64,000 bases of DNA from DAOTWA01 sp963702935 (GTDB lineage: Bacteria; Chloroflexota; Anaerolineae; Anaerolineales; Anaerolineaceae). Positions 53,126 to 63,332 of this stretch are shown one piece after another (position 1 is the first letter of the stretch; each line of letters starts with the position of its first letter). The translations under genes and the position numbers were made by a program. The notes beneath the pieces are model-generated. The model did no database searches. It worked only from the letters and a program-made list of their open reading frames with translations, and had not been told where the DNA came from. Location of the stretch: NCBI GenBank assembly GCA_963702935.1, contig OY969772.1, forward strand, positions 4,650,001 through 4,714,000. The letters run 5' to 3'.

Positions 53126-53901
53126 CTAAAAAACCCGGCAACTCACCTGCAAGGACTTCGCGCGAGCCCCGGCGAGCCATCGGCCGCCCTCTCGAAGCGC
53201 CTCCCCCCGTAAAGCCCGTCGAGGCGGCTCCCTCTCCTCCGCTGCCCGATAAACGGAAAAAGATAGCGCTCATCCTCCGCGAAGACCTGCGCAGCAAGCT
53301 CATCGACGGCATCCTGCCATTCGCCCTCCTTCTGATCCTAAGCCTGCTGCTGGGCTTGTTAGTGCGGCCTTTCCAGGTATTCGGCCCACCCGGATTCCTG
53401 GTCTTCGCCTTGGTGCTGAGTGGCCTTTCCTTTTACAGCCTGGCGCAATCCGTTAATGACGCCCTTCAGGAGACCACCCGGGCCTGGTATGGCCTGGTGG
53501 GAGGGATCTTTGCCTGGAGCGCTTCCGACGTCAGTATCCTGATCGGGATGACCAATTTGCACGAAGTCACCAGCTTCATCTTGTGGATCATGGTGGCCTT
53601 ATTCAGTATCACACTGTGGAGGCGGGTGCTGCCCCTGGGGGTGAAATTTTGGCTCCAGACCATCTTGTTGAGCTGGGCCGGGCAAATTTACCTCTCCGGA
53701 CTCACTTACCTGATTCGTTTCGTGCCGGTGGTCAGTCCCCTTCTCATCATCACCGGGGGGGTCGCCGTTGCGGCAGCCATGGGCGTCACCGTGCACCTCT
53801 TTGTGGCTACCCACGGGCGCGCCCAGCGTTTATGGGATGCCTTGTGGCTGTGGTTCCTCGTCACCACGGCCCTCATGGTACTGCACGTTCCCCCGGGATG
53901 A
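53122..53901 (+). CDS. Multi-pass membrane protein of unknown function
   Basis: The 259 residues have a Pro-rich cytoplasmic N terminus (about 1-45), then about six membrane helices. The start overlaps the dinB stop (ATGA), so translation is coupled with DNA polymerase IV, an unusual pairing. Features such as LPFALLLILSLLLGLLVRPF and a repeated Trp/Leu-rich helix do not lead me to a family. Function unknown. Confidence 0.65.
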   Translation: MTKKPGNSPARTSREPRRAIGRPLEAPPPVKPVEAAPSPPLPDKRKKIALILREDLRSKLIDGILPFALLLILSLLLGLLVRPFQVFGPPGFLVFALVLSGLSFYSLAQSVNDALQETTRAWYGLVGGIFAWSASDVSILIGMTNLHEVTSFILWIMVALFSITLWRRVLPLGVKFWLQTILLSWAGQIYLSGLTYLIRFVPVVSPLLIITGGVAVAAAMGVTVHLFVATHGRAQRLWDALWLWFLVTTALMVLHVPPG

Positions 53902-53907
53902 GCGCCG

Positions 53908-55181
53908 TCAAATGACCGGCATGTGCGCGGATCTCTGCCTGCCGTCCAATACGTTTTGATACAGCGCGACCACGCCGGGAGTGATTTTTCCCCAGGCATA
54001 TTGCGCGGCATATTCGGCGGCCTGTTTGCCCAGGCGCTCGCGCAGCTCCGCGTCCGAGATGATCTGGATCAGGCGCTCCCCCAGGGTTTGCGGATCGTCA
54101 TCCGGCACGGAAAAACCGGTCACGCCATCCTGTACCAGGAAAGCCAGGCCGCCCACCTGGGAAGCCACTACCGGCGTTCCACACGCCATGGCTTCCAAAG
54201 CAACCATCCCGAACAACTCGTAATGGGAAGGCATCACCACTGCGTCCGCCGCGGAGTAATAATACGGCAGCGAATCCTGGCTGCGCTTGCCCAGGAAGAT
54301 GACCATTTTGTCCAGGCCAAGCTCCCTGGAAAGGGATTGCAGGCGGGCCATCTCAGCCGTCATGAACGCCGGGTCGACCTCCGGCTCGCCGCCAATAATC
54401 GCCAGGTAAAGGGGAAAGGGCGCCCGGACGCTGGCGCCGCGCACCTGCGCCATCGCGCGGATCAGAGTATCCACGCCTTTCAAGGGTTCGATCCGCCCCA
54501 CGAACAACAGCATGTGGTCTTGCGCGGGAATTCCCACTACGGCGCGCGCCTCATCCTTAGAAATCGGGTAGAAATGGCTGGTGTCCACCCCGGCGGAATC
54601 ACCACCACCTTGCGGGTATCCGCTTGATATAAGAAATGCAACTGCGCCAGCTCGGCGGGCGTCGCTGCCACGATCCGGTCGGCCTCGGCCAGCACGCGTT
54701 GCTCTCCATTGATGCGCATCTCGCCCTCCATTTCCTCCGGGGTGCGAGCGATACGATTCTTCATTAGCCCCAACGTGTGGAACATGTGCACGAATGGCAC
54801 TTTCCAGCTCTCCCGGAGAGCAATGGCCGCCAGCCCCGAAAGCCAGTAATGGCTGTGAATCAGGTCATAATGCAGGCCCTTATCGTCTGCAAATTTTTGA
54901 ATGCCTGAAACGAACTCGGGTAAATAAGCGGCCAGCTCGCTTTTAGGGAGCGGCACTTCCGGCCCGGACGGCACGTGCACCACGCGGTTGCCGTAGCCCA
55001 GGTCGTGCAGGACGTGCGGAACGTGCTCATCTTGAGAGCGAGTGAACACGTCCACGTGCACCCCCTTCTGCCCCAATTGGCGCGTCAGGTCGCGCACGTA
55101 AACGTTCATTCCTCCCGTATCCTTACCGCCCAGCACCGCCAGCGGACACGTGTGGTAAGACAGCATGGCTATACTCAGCAT
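53908..55181 (-). CDS. GT4-family glycosyltransferase, MshA/sucrose-phosphate-synthase-like (frameshifted)
   Basis: The N-terminal half reads MLSIAMLSYHTCPLAVLGG, KDTGGMNVYVRDLTRQLG and DLIHSHYWLSG, typical of MshA and sucrose-phosphate synthase. A lost G in the GGGG run at 54587-54591 breaks the frame; the next frame continues VDTSHFYPISKDEA and the C-terminal domain (LLFVGRIEPLKGVDTLI, MPSHYELFGMVALEAMACGTPVV, with the E-x7-E motif). The restored length is about 424 residues. It transfers a sugar from a nucleotide donor. It stands alone upstream of the tRNA gene, divergent. Confidence 0.88.
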
Positions 55182-55230
55182 AATTCACCTGAGGCCGGCC
55201 AACCGGCGGGCACGAAAATCATTTTCCACC

Positions 55231-55260
55231 TTGCCTGTTCCGGCCTTCCGTTGGTATAAT
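55231..55260 (+). promoter_or_regulatory. Promoter of the tRNA-Thr gene
   Basis: TTGCCT (55231-55236) and TATAAT (55255-55260) are separated by 18 bases and lie 9 bases upstream of the mature tRNA 5' end. Confidence 0.7.
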
Positions 55261-55269
55261 TTGGGCTAC

Positions 55270-55342
55270 GCCAACGTAGCTCAATCGGCAGAGCAATCGC
55301 TTCGTAAGTGATCGGTTAAGGGTTCGATTCCCTTCGTTGGCT
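55270..55342 (+). tRNA. tRNA-Thr (anticodon CGT)
   Basis: A 73-base cloverleaf can be folded by hand: acceptor GCCAACG with CGTTGGC, D-arm GCTC with GAGC, anticodon stem ATCGC with GTGAT (one G-T) and loop TTCGTAA, variable CGGTT, T-arm AAGGG with CCCTT around TTCGATT. The anticodon CGT decodes ACG. The 3' CCA is not encoded. Confidence 0.95.
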
Positions 55343-55394
55343 CACCCAAGATTTCATTTTACTATGAATGCAGGCAAGTCCTTTACCCCAAAAA

Positions 55395-55427
55395 ATCCCC
55401 GCGCAAGATTTGCGGGGATCTCTTTAT
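55395..55427. terminator. Bidirectional terminator between the tRNA and the sensor gene
   Basis: ATCCCCGC (55395-55402) pairs with GCGGGGAT (55412-55419). CTCTTTATT follows on the plus strand, and an AAAAA run precedes it, giving a T-run for the minus-strand sensor gene. Confidence 0.75.
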
Positions 55428-55465
55428 TAAGTGTTGCGCCCTTACCAATTTGAGCCGATACTCAT

Positions 55466-58400
55466 TCAATCGAGGACCATTTCGAGGAGAGCCGCCGTGG
55501 CCTGGGGGTCCAGCGTGACCCCGGCCTGTTCCCGCATGTACTTGCGGGTTTTCTCTTCCGACCACGCCAGGCGGTAAGGCCGGTCGCTGCGCAGGGCGTC
55601 CCACACGTCTGCCACAGCGAAGATGCGCGCCGATAGAGGAATCTCTTCCCCTCTCAGCCCGTGCGGGTAGCCGCTGCCATCCCAACGCTCGTGGTGGTAA
55701 TAAGGAATGTCGAGGGCCGAACGAAGGTAGGGGATGGGCGAAAGCAACTGGTAGGCATATACCGGATGCAGGCGCATGATCTCCCATTCGTCTTCGGTCA
55801 GCGGGCCCTCCTTGAGCAAGATCTTATCGGGGATGGCCATCTTGCCGATATCGTGCAAGATTACCCCGCGCCGGATATGTTCCAGGTCTTCCTCATTGAC
55901 CCCCATGCGACGCGCCAGGCGCATCGTCAGGTCTGTGACGCGGCGGGTATGGCCTTCTGTCTCACTGTCGCGCAGCTCCAGGGCGCGCGCCCAGCCCTCG
56001 ATGGTAGCGTCGTAGGCCAGCGACAGCTCGACGTTCGAATATTGCAACTTGTTGAGCAGCTCGGCGTTATCGATGGCGATAGCCGCGCTCACGCCCAGCG
56101 AGCGCAAAAAATCCAGCCATTCCGGGTCCAGGCTGAGGGGGATCCTCGAGAAGAGCTCCAGCACCCCCTTGATCTGCCCTTTGGCGATCAGAGGCACCGC
56201 GGAATAAGCCACGAACTTCTCATTGGCCAGGAACTGCGCCTGGAAGTATCTCTCGGTAACTTCCCCCAGGTTGGGCACATGGATGATGCGCCGTTCCAGG
56301 GCCGCCTGGCTGGCATAGCCTCCCCCTTTACGCGCGTAAGGAATCTGAAAGCTAGGAGAGCTGAAACCGGATCCCGCCGCGAATTCCAGGGTTTGGGTGC
56401 TGGAATTAAGCAAGAGCACGTCCGCAGCGTGGATGCCCAGTTGCAGCGTGATCTGGTCGAGCAGGATGCTCAAGGTTACGCGCACGTCCATGCTGGCAGA
56501 GATGGCCGTGTCGATATTGCGTAACGCCGTCAGGCGCTGCAAGCGCAACTGGGTTTGCTCGTGCAGGGTAGTACGGTGGATCGCGCTGGCGGCGATATCA
56601 CTGACGGCCCGCAGCAAATTCGTATCCCGGCTGGTAAAAGCCGCGTTCTTACCAACCCACATGGTGCCGATTGCCTGTCCTTGGGCAATCAGCGGCACGC
56701 AAGCCCCATAACGCAGGTTGTGAACGGGCGTGAAGTCGCTCAGGTTGGCATCGTTAGCAGGATCCTCGTACCGGTAAGGCTGGCCACTACTTAATACCTG
56801 GCCGGCGAGGCCCTTGTCTACAGGCAGTCGCATACCCGTAAGCCCGCTCCACGTCCCTCTGCCCAGATCGAATACCAGCTCATCGCTGACCGGATCGATG
56901 ATCGCCAACGCGGCGCCTTCCACCCGCACGAGGTCGGCCAACTGGTCGAGGATGACGGGCAGCATTTCCACGCGCGTGGAAGCCTTGCGCAAGGCGGTCG
57001 ATACGGTGGTAATGGCTTCCAGCTCGCCCTCGCGTTGTTTGCGTTCCGTGACATCCCGGCCGACCGACTGGAACTCCAGGATGTGGCCCTGGTCATCGAA
57101 CAGGGCCCGATTCGTCCATTGCTCCCAGCGTACTTCGTTCCCGAGCATACTTCGCCGGATTTCAAAGCTGAACGCAGGGTTTTCCCGATCCATGCTTTTA
57201 ATGATTTCCTGGAGCCGGGCGCGGTCTTCCTCCATCAGCGACGGCATGAACTTCGTCCCGATTAATTCCTCCCGGGTCTTGTTGTGATAGCGACAATAAG
57301 CCCCGTTGACGAAGGTCAAAGTGCCGTCTGGCAGCCAACGGAAAATCAGCTCGGTCTGATCCTCCACGATGCCCCGGTAGCGCGCCTCGCTAACCCGCAG
57401 ATTCTCCTCCGCCTGTTTGCGTTCGATGACCATGGCTACCTGAGTGGAGACGAACTGGAGGATATCCTTATCCTCTTCCGTAAAGCGAATCCCCTCTGTA
57501 TAAGTTTGAACGGCCATCACGCCGATGATCTCGTCCTTACAAGCCAGGGGAGCTCCCAGCCAATCGATCGAAGGGGCTCCCATTGACTCGACCTCCCCCC
57601 TGGCGACCAGCGCGTCGAAAACCTCGGGAGAAGCCAATAACGGCTTGCCGGTGCGCAGCACGTATTCCGTTAACCCCTTGCCCAATTTCTTGGTGCCCGG
57701 TGATTCGTCGTACTCGTCGACGAAGTAGGGAAACCTCAAGAGCTGAGCCTCTTTGTCATAAAGCGCGATAAAGAAATTCTGTACGGGCATCAAATCGCCC
57801 AGGATGCTATGGATCAAGGTGAACAGCTCCTGGATATTTCCGGAGGAGACCACCGTCTGGGTGATCTTGTAGATGGCCGCCTGGATAACCTGGGCGCGCC
57901 TGCTGGCGGTCACATCGCGCCAGGTGCCCCAGGCGCTCACCAGATGGCCGCCCCGAAGAATGCCGTACATGTTGGATTGAAAATGCTTGCGATGCCCCAG
58001 GGCGTCGCTGGTAATGATTTCCTCGTCAGTCAGGCGGTAATTGGAGCTGGCGAAATGCTGAAAGTAGGTTAGAAAGCGCAGGTTATCCACCGGAAAAAAG
58101 CTCGACACGGGTACCCCGCGCACCTGTTCTGCGTCATCGAACCCGTATACGTGCGCAAAGAGATCGTTACATTCTTCCAGGTGCGCATATTTTTGGATGG
58201 CATGCACCTGCTCTTCCACGGGCAGATCCGTAGGGATCGGCTGATCGAACTCGAACCGCCAGATGCCTTCTGAGCTTTGATTTCAGGAAGACCTGATAAC
58301 GTTCTTCGTTTTCGCGTAGCTCAGCCACCACGCGATTGCGTTGGAGTATGCGCCACAATCCATCCATGAGCAGGGTTAACTGGCGCACGTCCGAGTCATC

Positions 58401-59336
58401 GTAAGGCCCAACCTTGTTGGCCACTCCTGCCACGCCTACGATCCGCTCGCCCTCGAAGATGGGCACGTTCATGTGGCGGGTTAACTGAACGTGCCCCCAC
58501 GGGCAACCCTTGCTATAAGAGCCGGCTCGCAAATAATCGTTGGTGATGACTGGCTTGCGCTGGCGAATCGCCTCCCCCCAAAGGCCGGTCTCACTCACCA
58601 GGTAAGTCTCTTGCCGCTGGGTTACTTTGCATGCCTGAGTAGCCGCTTTCGACCAGGAATGCATCGTCAAAACATTCTCGTCATCCGCCGTGAAAGCCAG
58701 GTAGCCATACTGGCTGCCGGTCAAATAAACTGCCTGCTCCAGGGCAAATTCGGTCAGCTCTTGCGGAGAGGCGTCCCCCATTTGAGTCAGCTTGAGCAAA
58801 GCTTCCAGACGGTTTTCATTCAGGCGTAAAGTAGCTTCAGCCTGCACCCATCTGGTCACGTCGCGAGCACAGGCGTCGACCACTTCGATAACCCCGGCTG
58901 AATTGTAAATAAAGGCTGAAAAATAATCGGTTTGCAGCAACCCGCCGTCTTTACGCAGCCAGCGCATGGGAATGGATTCCCCTTGACGAGTTTTGCCATC
59001 CAGGCTGGCCAGGAAACGGGGTAAATCCTCCGGATGGATGACCTTCTGAAAGATTAGGGGGTCGTTATAGAATTCTTCGGGAGTATAACCGGTGAGATGG
59101 ACAACACTGGGGCTTACGTATTTGAAACCGCGCTGGGGCACAAGGCAATAGCGAAATACGATGGAATTGGGGATATTCTCCACAAGCTTAGAAAACCAGA
59201 CACCCTCGAGATCAGCGGCTGCGCCTAATGAGTTTTTCGATGAAGAAACGTTGATGAGTGGCAAGCGCATTTTGGCGAACCCGATGCAGTCCTCTAGGAT
59301 GATCTGGAGTTTATATCCAAAACTCCGCGTTACCAT
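55466..59336 (-). CDS. Giant PAS/GAF/HD-GYP sensor protein (frameshifted)
   Basis: A stray A in the AAA near 58271-58275 splits the protein; restored it has about 1290 residues with domains in the order PAS (45-165), GAF (185-330), PAS (345-500), GAF (510-650), PAS (655-775), GAF (780-935), GAF (940-1105), HD-GYP (1120-1285). The HD-GYP part has VILHDIGKMAIPDKILL, YYHHERWDGSGYPHG and VADVWDALRSDRPYR, all needed for c-di-GMP hydrolysis. No membrane helix is visible, so it senses cytoplasmic or diffusible signals. It is separated by a terminator from the tRNA and probably transcribed alone. Confidence 0.88.
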
Positions 59337-59444
59337 TTTACTATGTTAATTCCAATTAAAACTACCGAATAACTTACAAATTAGTTGGTTTACTCCTAAC
59401 CAACTCCGGGCAGGTCTCGGCCGGAATTCGGCCCACAATCCGGG

Positions 59445-59450
59445 TATAAT
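59445..59450 (+). promoter_or_regulatory. -10 box directly before udk (leaderless transcript)
   Basis: TATAAT ends 6 bases before the udk ATG at 59457. With normal spacing transcription would start at or next to the A of the start codon, and no ribosome site is present, as expected of a leaderless mRNA. Confidence 0.6.
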
Positions 59451-59456
59451 TTACCC

Positions 59457-60095
59457 ATGCCAGCAGGAACAACCCCCTTAGTGATCGCCATTGCCGGCGG
59501 CTCCGGTTCCGGGAAAACCACGGTCGCCAATGCCATCCTTCAGCGTGTGGGCGCCCACCGCATTGCCTATCTTCCCCACGACGCTTATTACCGGGACTTG
59601 AAAGATTTGCCGCTCGCTCAGCGCACTCAGGTAAACTTCGACCACCCCAATTCGCTGGAAACCGACCTTCTGGTGCAACACATCCAGCAGCTCAAGAGCT
59701 GGCAGTCCATCGAGTTGCCGATTTATGATTTCACGATGCATTCGCGCACCACTCGAACTATCCTCATCCAGCCGCAAGGAGTGATCCTGGTCGAGGGCAT
59801 CCTCATCTTTAACGAAAAGGCGCTGCGCGACCTGTTCGACGTCAAGATCTTCGTGGATACGGATGCCGATCTGCGCTTCATCCGCCGCCTGCAACGTGAC
59901 ATCAGCGAGCGCGGACGCACGACCGAATCCGTGATCAAGCAGTACCTCACCACCGTCCGCCCCATGCACCTGGAATTCGTCGAAGCCTCCAAGCGCTATG
60001 CCGATGTCATCATCCCGGAAGGCGGGATGAACACGGTGGCGCTGGATATGGTGATCGCCCGGATCGAAAGTCTCTTGAAGCCTTCCTCGGAATAA
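59457..60095 (+). CDS. udk: Uridine kinase
   Basis: The 212-residue kinase has the P-loop IAGGSGSGKTTVANAIL (about 11-27), HDAYYRDLKDLP, the nucleoside-binding VNFDHPNSLETDLL, YDFTMHSRTTRT and VEGILIFNEKALRDLFD. This is the standard uridine/cytidine kinase set; it phosphorylates uridine and cytidine with ATP or GTP in pyrimidine salvage. The start is at the ATG just behind a TATAAT, implying a leaderless message. The VTT protein gene follows 4 bases later. Confidence 0.95.
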   Translation: MPAGTTPLVIAIAGGSGSGKTTVANAILQRVGAHRIAYLPHDAYYRDLKDLPLAQRTQVNFDHPNSLETDLLVQHIQQLKSWQSIELPIYDFTMHSRTTRTILIQPQGVILVEGILIFNEKALRDLFDVKIFVDTDADLRFIRRLQRDISERGRTTESVIKQYLTTVRPMHLEFVEASKRYADVIIPEGGMNTVALDMVIARIESLLKPSSE

Positions 60096-60099
60096 GCAT

Positions 60100-60633
60100 G
60101 TGAGCAGGCGACGCACCAATCTATTGCGGTTGTTCAGTCTGTTGCTGGTCATCGGAATCACCGTTTTTGTCTTGAGCATTCGCAATAAAGTGAGCGGCCT
60201 GGGAGCCTACGGCTACCCCGGCATTTTTTTACTCTCCATCGTCGCCAATGCTACCGTGATCATTCCTGTGCCGGGCGTCTTGTTGACCTCGGCCATGGCC
60301 GCCGTGTTCAATCCTTTTTGGGTAGGAATCGCTGCCGGAAGCGGCGCGGCCCTGGGCGAGCTGACCGGTTACCTGGCAGGCTTCAGCGGGCAGGTAATCA
60401 TCGAAAATGCCGACCTCTACGCGCGCTTGACGCACTGGATGACGAAATATGGCGCCATCACCGTTCTGGTGCTGGCCGCTTTCCCCAACCCGGCTTTCGA
60501 CCTGGCCGGCATTTCAGCCGGGATGTTGAAGATGCCGATCTACAAATTCCTCTTCTTCTGCTGGCTGGGGAAGATCATCAAAATGCTGGCCTTTGCCTAC
60601 GCCGGCGCGTCCATCTTAGGCCTGTTCTCGTGA
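60100..60633 (+). CDS. VTT/DedA-type membrane protein
   Basis: The GTG start at 60100 is 4 bases after udk. The 177 residues have about five membrane segments; IIPVPGVLLTSAMA and GAALGELTGYLAGFSGQ are typical of VTT (SNARE-associated) domains, as in DedA proteins and lipid scramblases. A NPAFDLAGISAG segment and a C-terminal helix follow. It might move phospholipids or undecaprenyl phosphate across the membrane. Its 3' end overlaps the convergent DUF4129 gene by 18 bases. Confidence 0.85.
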   Translation: MSRRRTNLLRLFSLLLVIGITVFVLSIRNKVSGLGAYGYPGIFLLSIVANATVIIPVPGVLLTSAMAAVFNPFWVGIAAGSGAALGELTGYLAGFSGQVIIENADLYARLTHWMTKYGAITVLVLAAFPNPAFDLAGISAGMLKMPIYKFLFFCWLGKIIKMLAFAYAGASILGLFS

Positions 60634-62130
60634 GCCGGACCTGGAGCCGGGCTTCTTCCTCTGGGCGTTCACGGCTTGCACATGTTCCCAGGCTGTCGCC
60701 ACCACCTCGACGTCCTGGCTCGTCTCCGGTAGCTCTCCATATCTGACCTTCAGATAAGCCTGCGTAATGGTCGCCAGGTCGCCGGCCGCGTCCGGGAAGA
60801 GCTCCTCCAGCTCAGGGACGAATTCCAGCGGGGTGCGCGCCGCCGGGCGAGGATGGCCGCACGCTTCGCACAGGTCCATGAGCTGCGCGTAGATCCAGCG
60901 AACGCGGGCAGCCGCCAGCAGGCGCTCGGCGTGGCGAAAGTTCAAGCGGCGCGCCAGATCTGCCGCGATCTGCCCGGCGCGCCGGCGCAGGGTGAAGCGC
61001 AGGAGCTGGAGCAGCTCTTCCAGGCTCATGAGAGCTTCGCTGTCCACCTCCCTGGCCAATCGCTGCCTCCAGGTGCGCCAGCCCAGCGCCAACAAGACGC
61101 CCACCCCAACCACGGCCAGGATACCCCACAAGGCTACCGGCTTGCCCTGCGTGGCGACGAAGTCCAGCACCTTTTGCACCCCTAGTGTGGGCAGGCGCGG
61201 AACCAGCGATTGCAACTTCGCGATCAGCCGGCCCAGGGCTTCGAAGGGAAGCGCCAGCGCGCGCAATATCTGTAGCATATACGGCATCACCAGGAACAGC
61301 ACGATCACGAAAGGCAGGGTGATCAGCAACGCCAGCAGGGCGACGCCGGCCAGGGCCACCAAAATTCCACGGATCAACAGGTCCAGAAAACTACCTTCGA
61401 TCACTCCCCCCAGGAGAGCGCCCACCGCCACCACGAGCAGAGCCGTCACCACGATGCCCGCCAACCAGGAACGCTCGAAGCGGGCGTAGATCGCTCCCCG
61501 CGTCAGGCTCAGGTCGGCGATGCGCGCCGCGCTCATGGCGACCAGCCCGAAGAACAGGAAGAGGTACAGGGCCGGGAAGATCGAGGAGGCTTCCATAAAA
61601 AGAGCCGGTAAAATCCCAAAAAGGAACAGGACCAACACCCCGATGCGGAAACTGCCGACCACCAGCTCGGAGGTGATCACCTGGTGCGCCAGGCTCACTC
61701 CACGCCGCCAGAGCAACAGCACCACCAGCATGACCCAAAATTCCCCGGGGATGCGCTTCAGATCCGCGAAGCCGTGCACGAGGCGTTGAATAGTGGCGCC
61801 GATACTGGGCCATTCGGGCGCGTATAGCAGCAAGACGATAGAAAGGTACAGACTCAACAGGATAAAAAAGGCAAACAGGCCGCGCCGCAAGCCCAGGCGC
61901 AGATCCCAAAGCTGAAAAAGCCGCGTCAGGAGGTTAGAGAGGATCAGCAAAGCGCTCAGCACGGCCAGGGCTTTGGCGTACGAGACCCCCCGCCCCAGGT
62001 TGGAGAGGGCGCTGAACCACAGGGCGGCCCAGCTCATCTCCATGAAGATCAGGGCCAATAAGGCCAGCCAGCCCCAGGGGCGCAGGCGAGGGATTCCTTC
62101 GGCGAAACCATCCGGTTGAGCAGCGCTCAT
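60616..62130 (-). CDS. Multi-pass membrane protein with a C-terminal DUF4129 domain
   Basis: The 504-residue protein has about ten membrane helices in the first 370 residues. A cytoplasmic tail of about 130 follows, with RRRAGQIAADLARRLNFRHAER and RTPLEFVPELEELFPD. TPxEF, with helices around it, is the DUF4129 pattern. It is the last gene of the MoxR-DUF58-DUF4129 operon; in related genomes a transglutaminase-like protein often carries this tail. It may be a membrane partner of the MoxR chaperone. Confidence 0.82.
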   Translation of the reverse strand: MSAAQPDGFAEGIPRLRPWGWLALLALIFMEMSWAALWFSALSNLGRGVSYAKALAVLSALLILSNLLTRLFQLWDLRLGLRRGLFAFFILLSLYLSIVLLLYAPEWPSIGATIQRLVHGFADLKRIPGEFWVMLVVLLLWRRGVSLAHQVITSELVVGSFRIGVLVLFLFGILPALFMEASSIFPALYLFLFFGLVAMSAARIADLSLTRGAIYARFERSWLAGIVVTALLVVAVGALLGGVIEGSFLDLLIRGILVALAGVALLALLITLPFVIVLFLVMPYMLQILRALALPFEALGRLIAKLQSLVPRLPTLGVQKVLDFVATQGKPVALWGILAVVGVGVLLALGWRTWRQRLAREVDSEALMSLEELLQLLRFTLRRRAGQIAADLARRLNFRHAERLLAAARVRWIYAQLMDLCEACGHPRPAARTPLEFVPELEELFPDAAGDLATITQAYLKVRYGELPETSQDVEVVATAWEHVQAVNAQRKKPGSRSGSREQA

Positions 62131-62142
62131 CGACCGCCTCTC

Positions 62143-63332
62143 CTAGGGCCGAAACGGCAAGTGCACGTTGCGAATCCCCGGAATCTCACGTGGCGGGGCA
62201 GGCGCCAGGGAGACCAGGGTGATATTCCTGCGGTAGCGTTTAAGGCTCACCAGGGTCTCATTGAGCTCAGCCGGCACCACCGCCGTAACCACGACGACCG
62301 TAGCCCCGAAAGGCACTTCGGTCATGGAGCGCGTCAAATATTGGGCAAAGGGCCCCGTCGTGAAGGGCGTAACCCCGGCCAGGAGCGACAGGGTGGCCGC
62401 CAGGTGCTCGGCAGAGCGTCCCGGCGGCAAACGGAAGGGTTGGTCGGAGTGGGCCAAACAGCCGTTCGAAAGCAGCCCGACGGCATAGCCTGCTTCGTAA
62501 GCATGGTACAGCAGGGTAGCGGCGACCCTGACCAGCCGCTCCAGCAGATCGGGCAGCACGCCCTCCCAATAACGCTCCAGGGTGGACACGTTTAAACAGA
62601 CCATCAACACCCGCGCCGAGACCGACTGGTACACCTTGGATTGAGGCATACCTATCCGGGCGGTGGCCGGCCAGTGAATGCGGCGGAAGCCGTCCTCGGG
62701 ACGGTAATCGCGCACACCCATGGGCAGGTTAGGGTCCTCGTACAAGCGCCGGCGGGTGCGCCGGTCGCCGAAGGGGTCCTCTGCCTCCAGCTTCAGCTCG
62801 GCGAGGGGCAAAAGCTCGGGGAAGACGGTCAGCACATCGCCGGAGGGCAGCTCGCGCGCGCCGGTGAACAAACCGAACAAGTCGCCCGAATTCCAGCAGG
62901 GCCGGCCCCACCGGGTAGATACCCCGCTGGCGAGAGAGCAACGTGTAGCTGCGACTGGTGCGCTCGAACCAACGCAGGCTGAACAGATTGGTGAGGAAGC
63001 CCTGTTGGGCGATATGCGAAGGGGCCAGGTCGTCGAGATTCTCCGGCCCCACGGCTTTCGGCCAGGTATCCGCGATCTTCAACCAGGAAACCGGCAAAAG
63101 CTTGCGGTTCTCCACCTCGATCCGCAGGGGAATTTTTTCCCCGGGGAAGGCACGCCGGTAACGCAGCTTGCGGCGGTAAAGGATGTTTTCCAGGGCACGC
63201 CGTCGCCACCATTCGGCGGTGGTGACCAGTAAGATCAGGATGACGGAAAAAGTGATCAGGAGCGGTGAGCGAATGAACACCCCCACCAGGAACATCAAGA
63301 TCAGCAGGGGCAGCCAGTTGCGCGGAACTCAT
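62143..63332 (-). CDS. DUF58-domain membrane-anchored protein (frameshifts)
   Basis: ATG 63332 overlaps the MoxR stop (TGATG). One extra G after MSS hides the first helix (RNWLPLLILMFLVGVFIRSP, in frame only afterwards), so a TTG or ATG further in is the only clean start. Near 62890 an extra T in GAATTCGGG shifts the frame again; the next frame reads SGDLFGLFTGARELPSGDVL and the DUF58 signature (VRDYRPEDGFRRIHWPATAR). The restored length is about 396 residues, with two N-terminal helices and a VWA-like fold at the end. It is the usual partner of MoxR ATPases. Confidence 0.85.
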
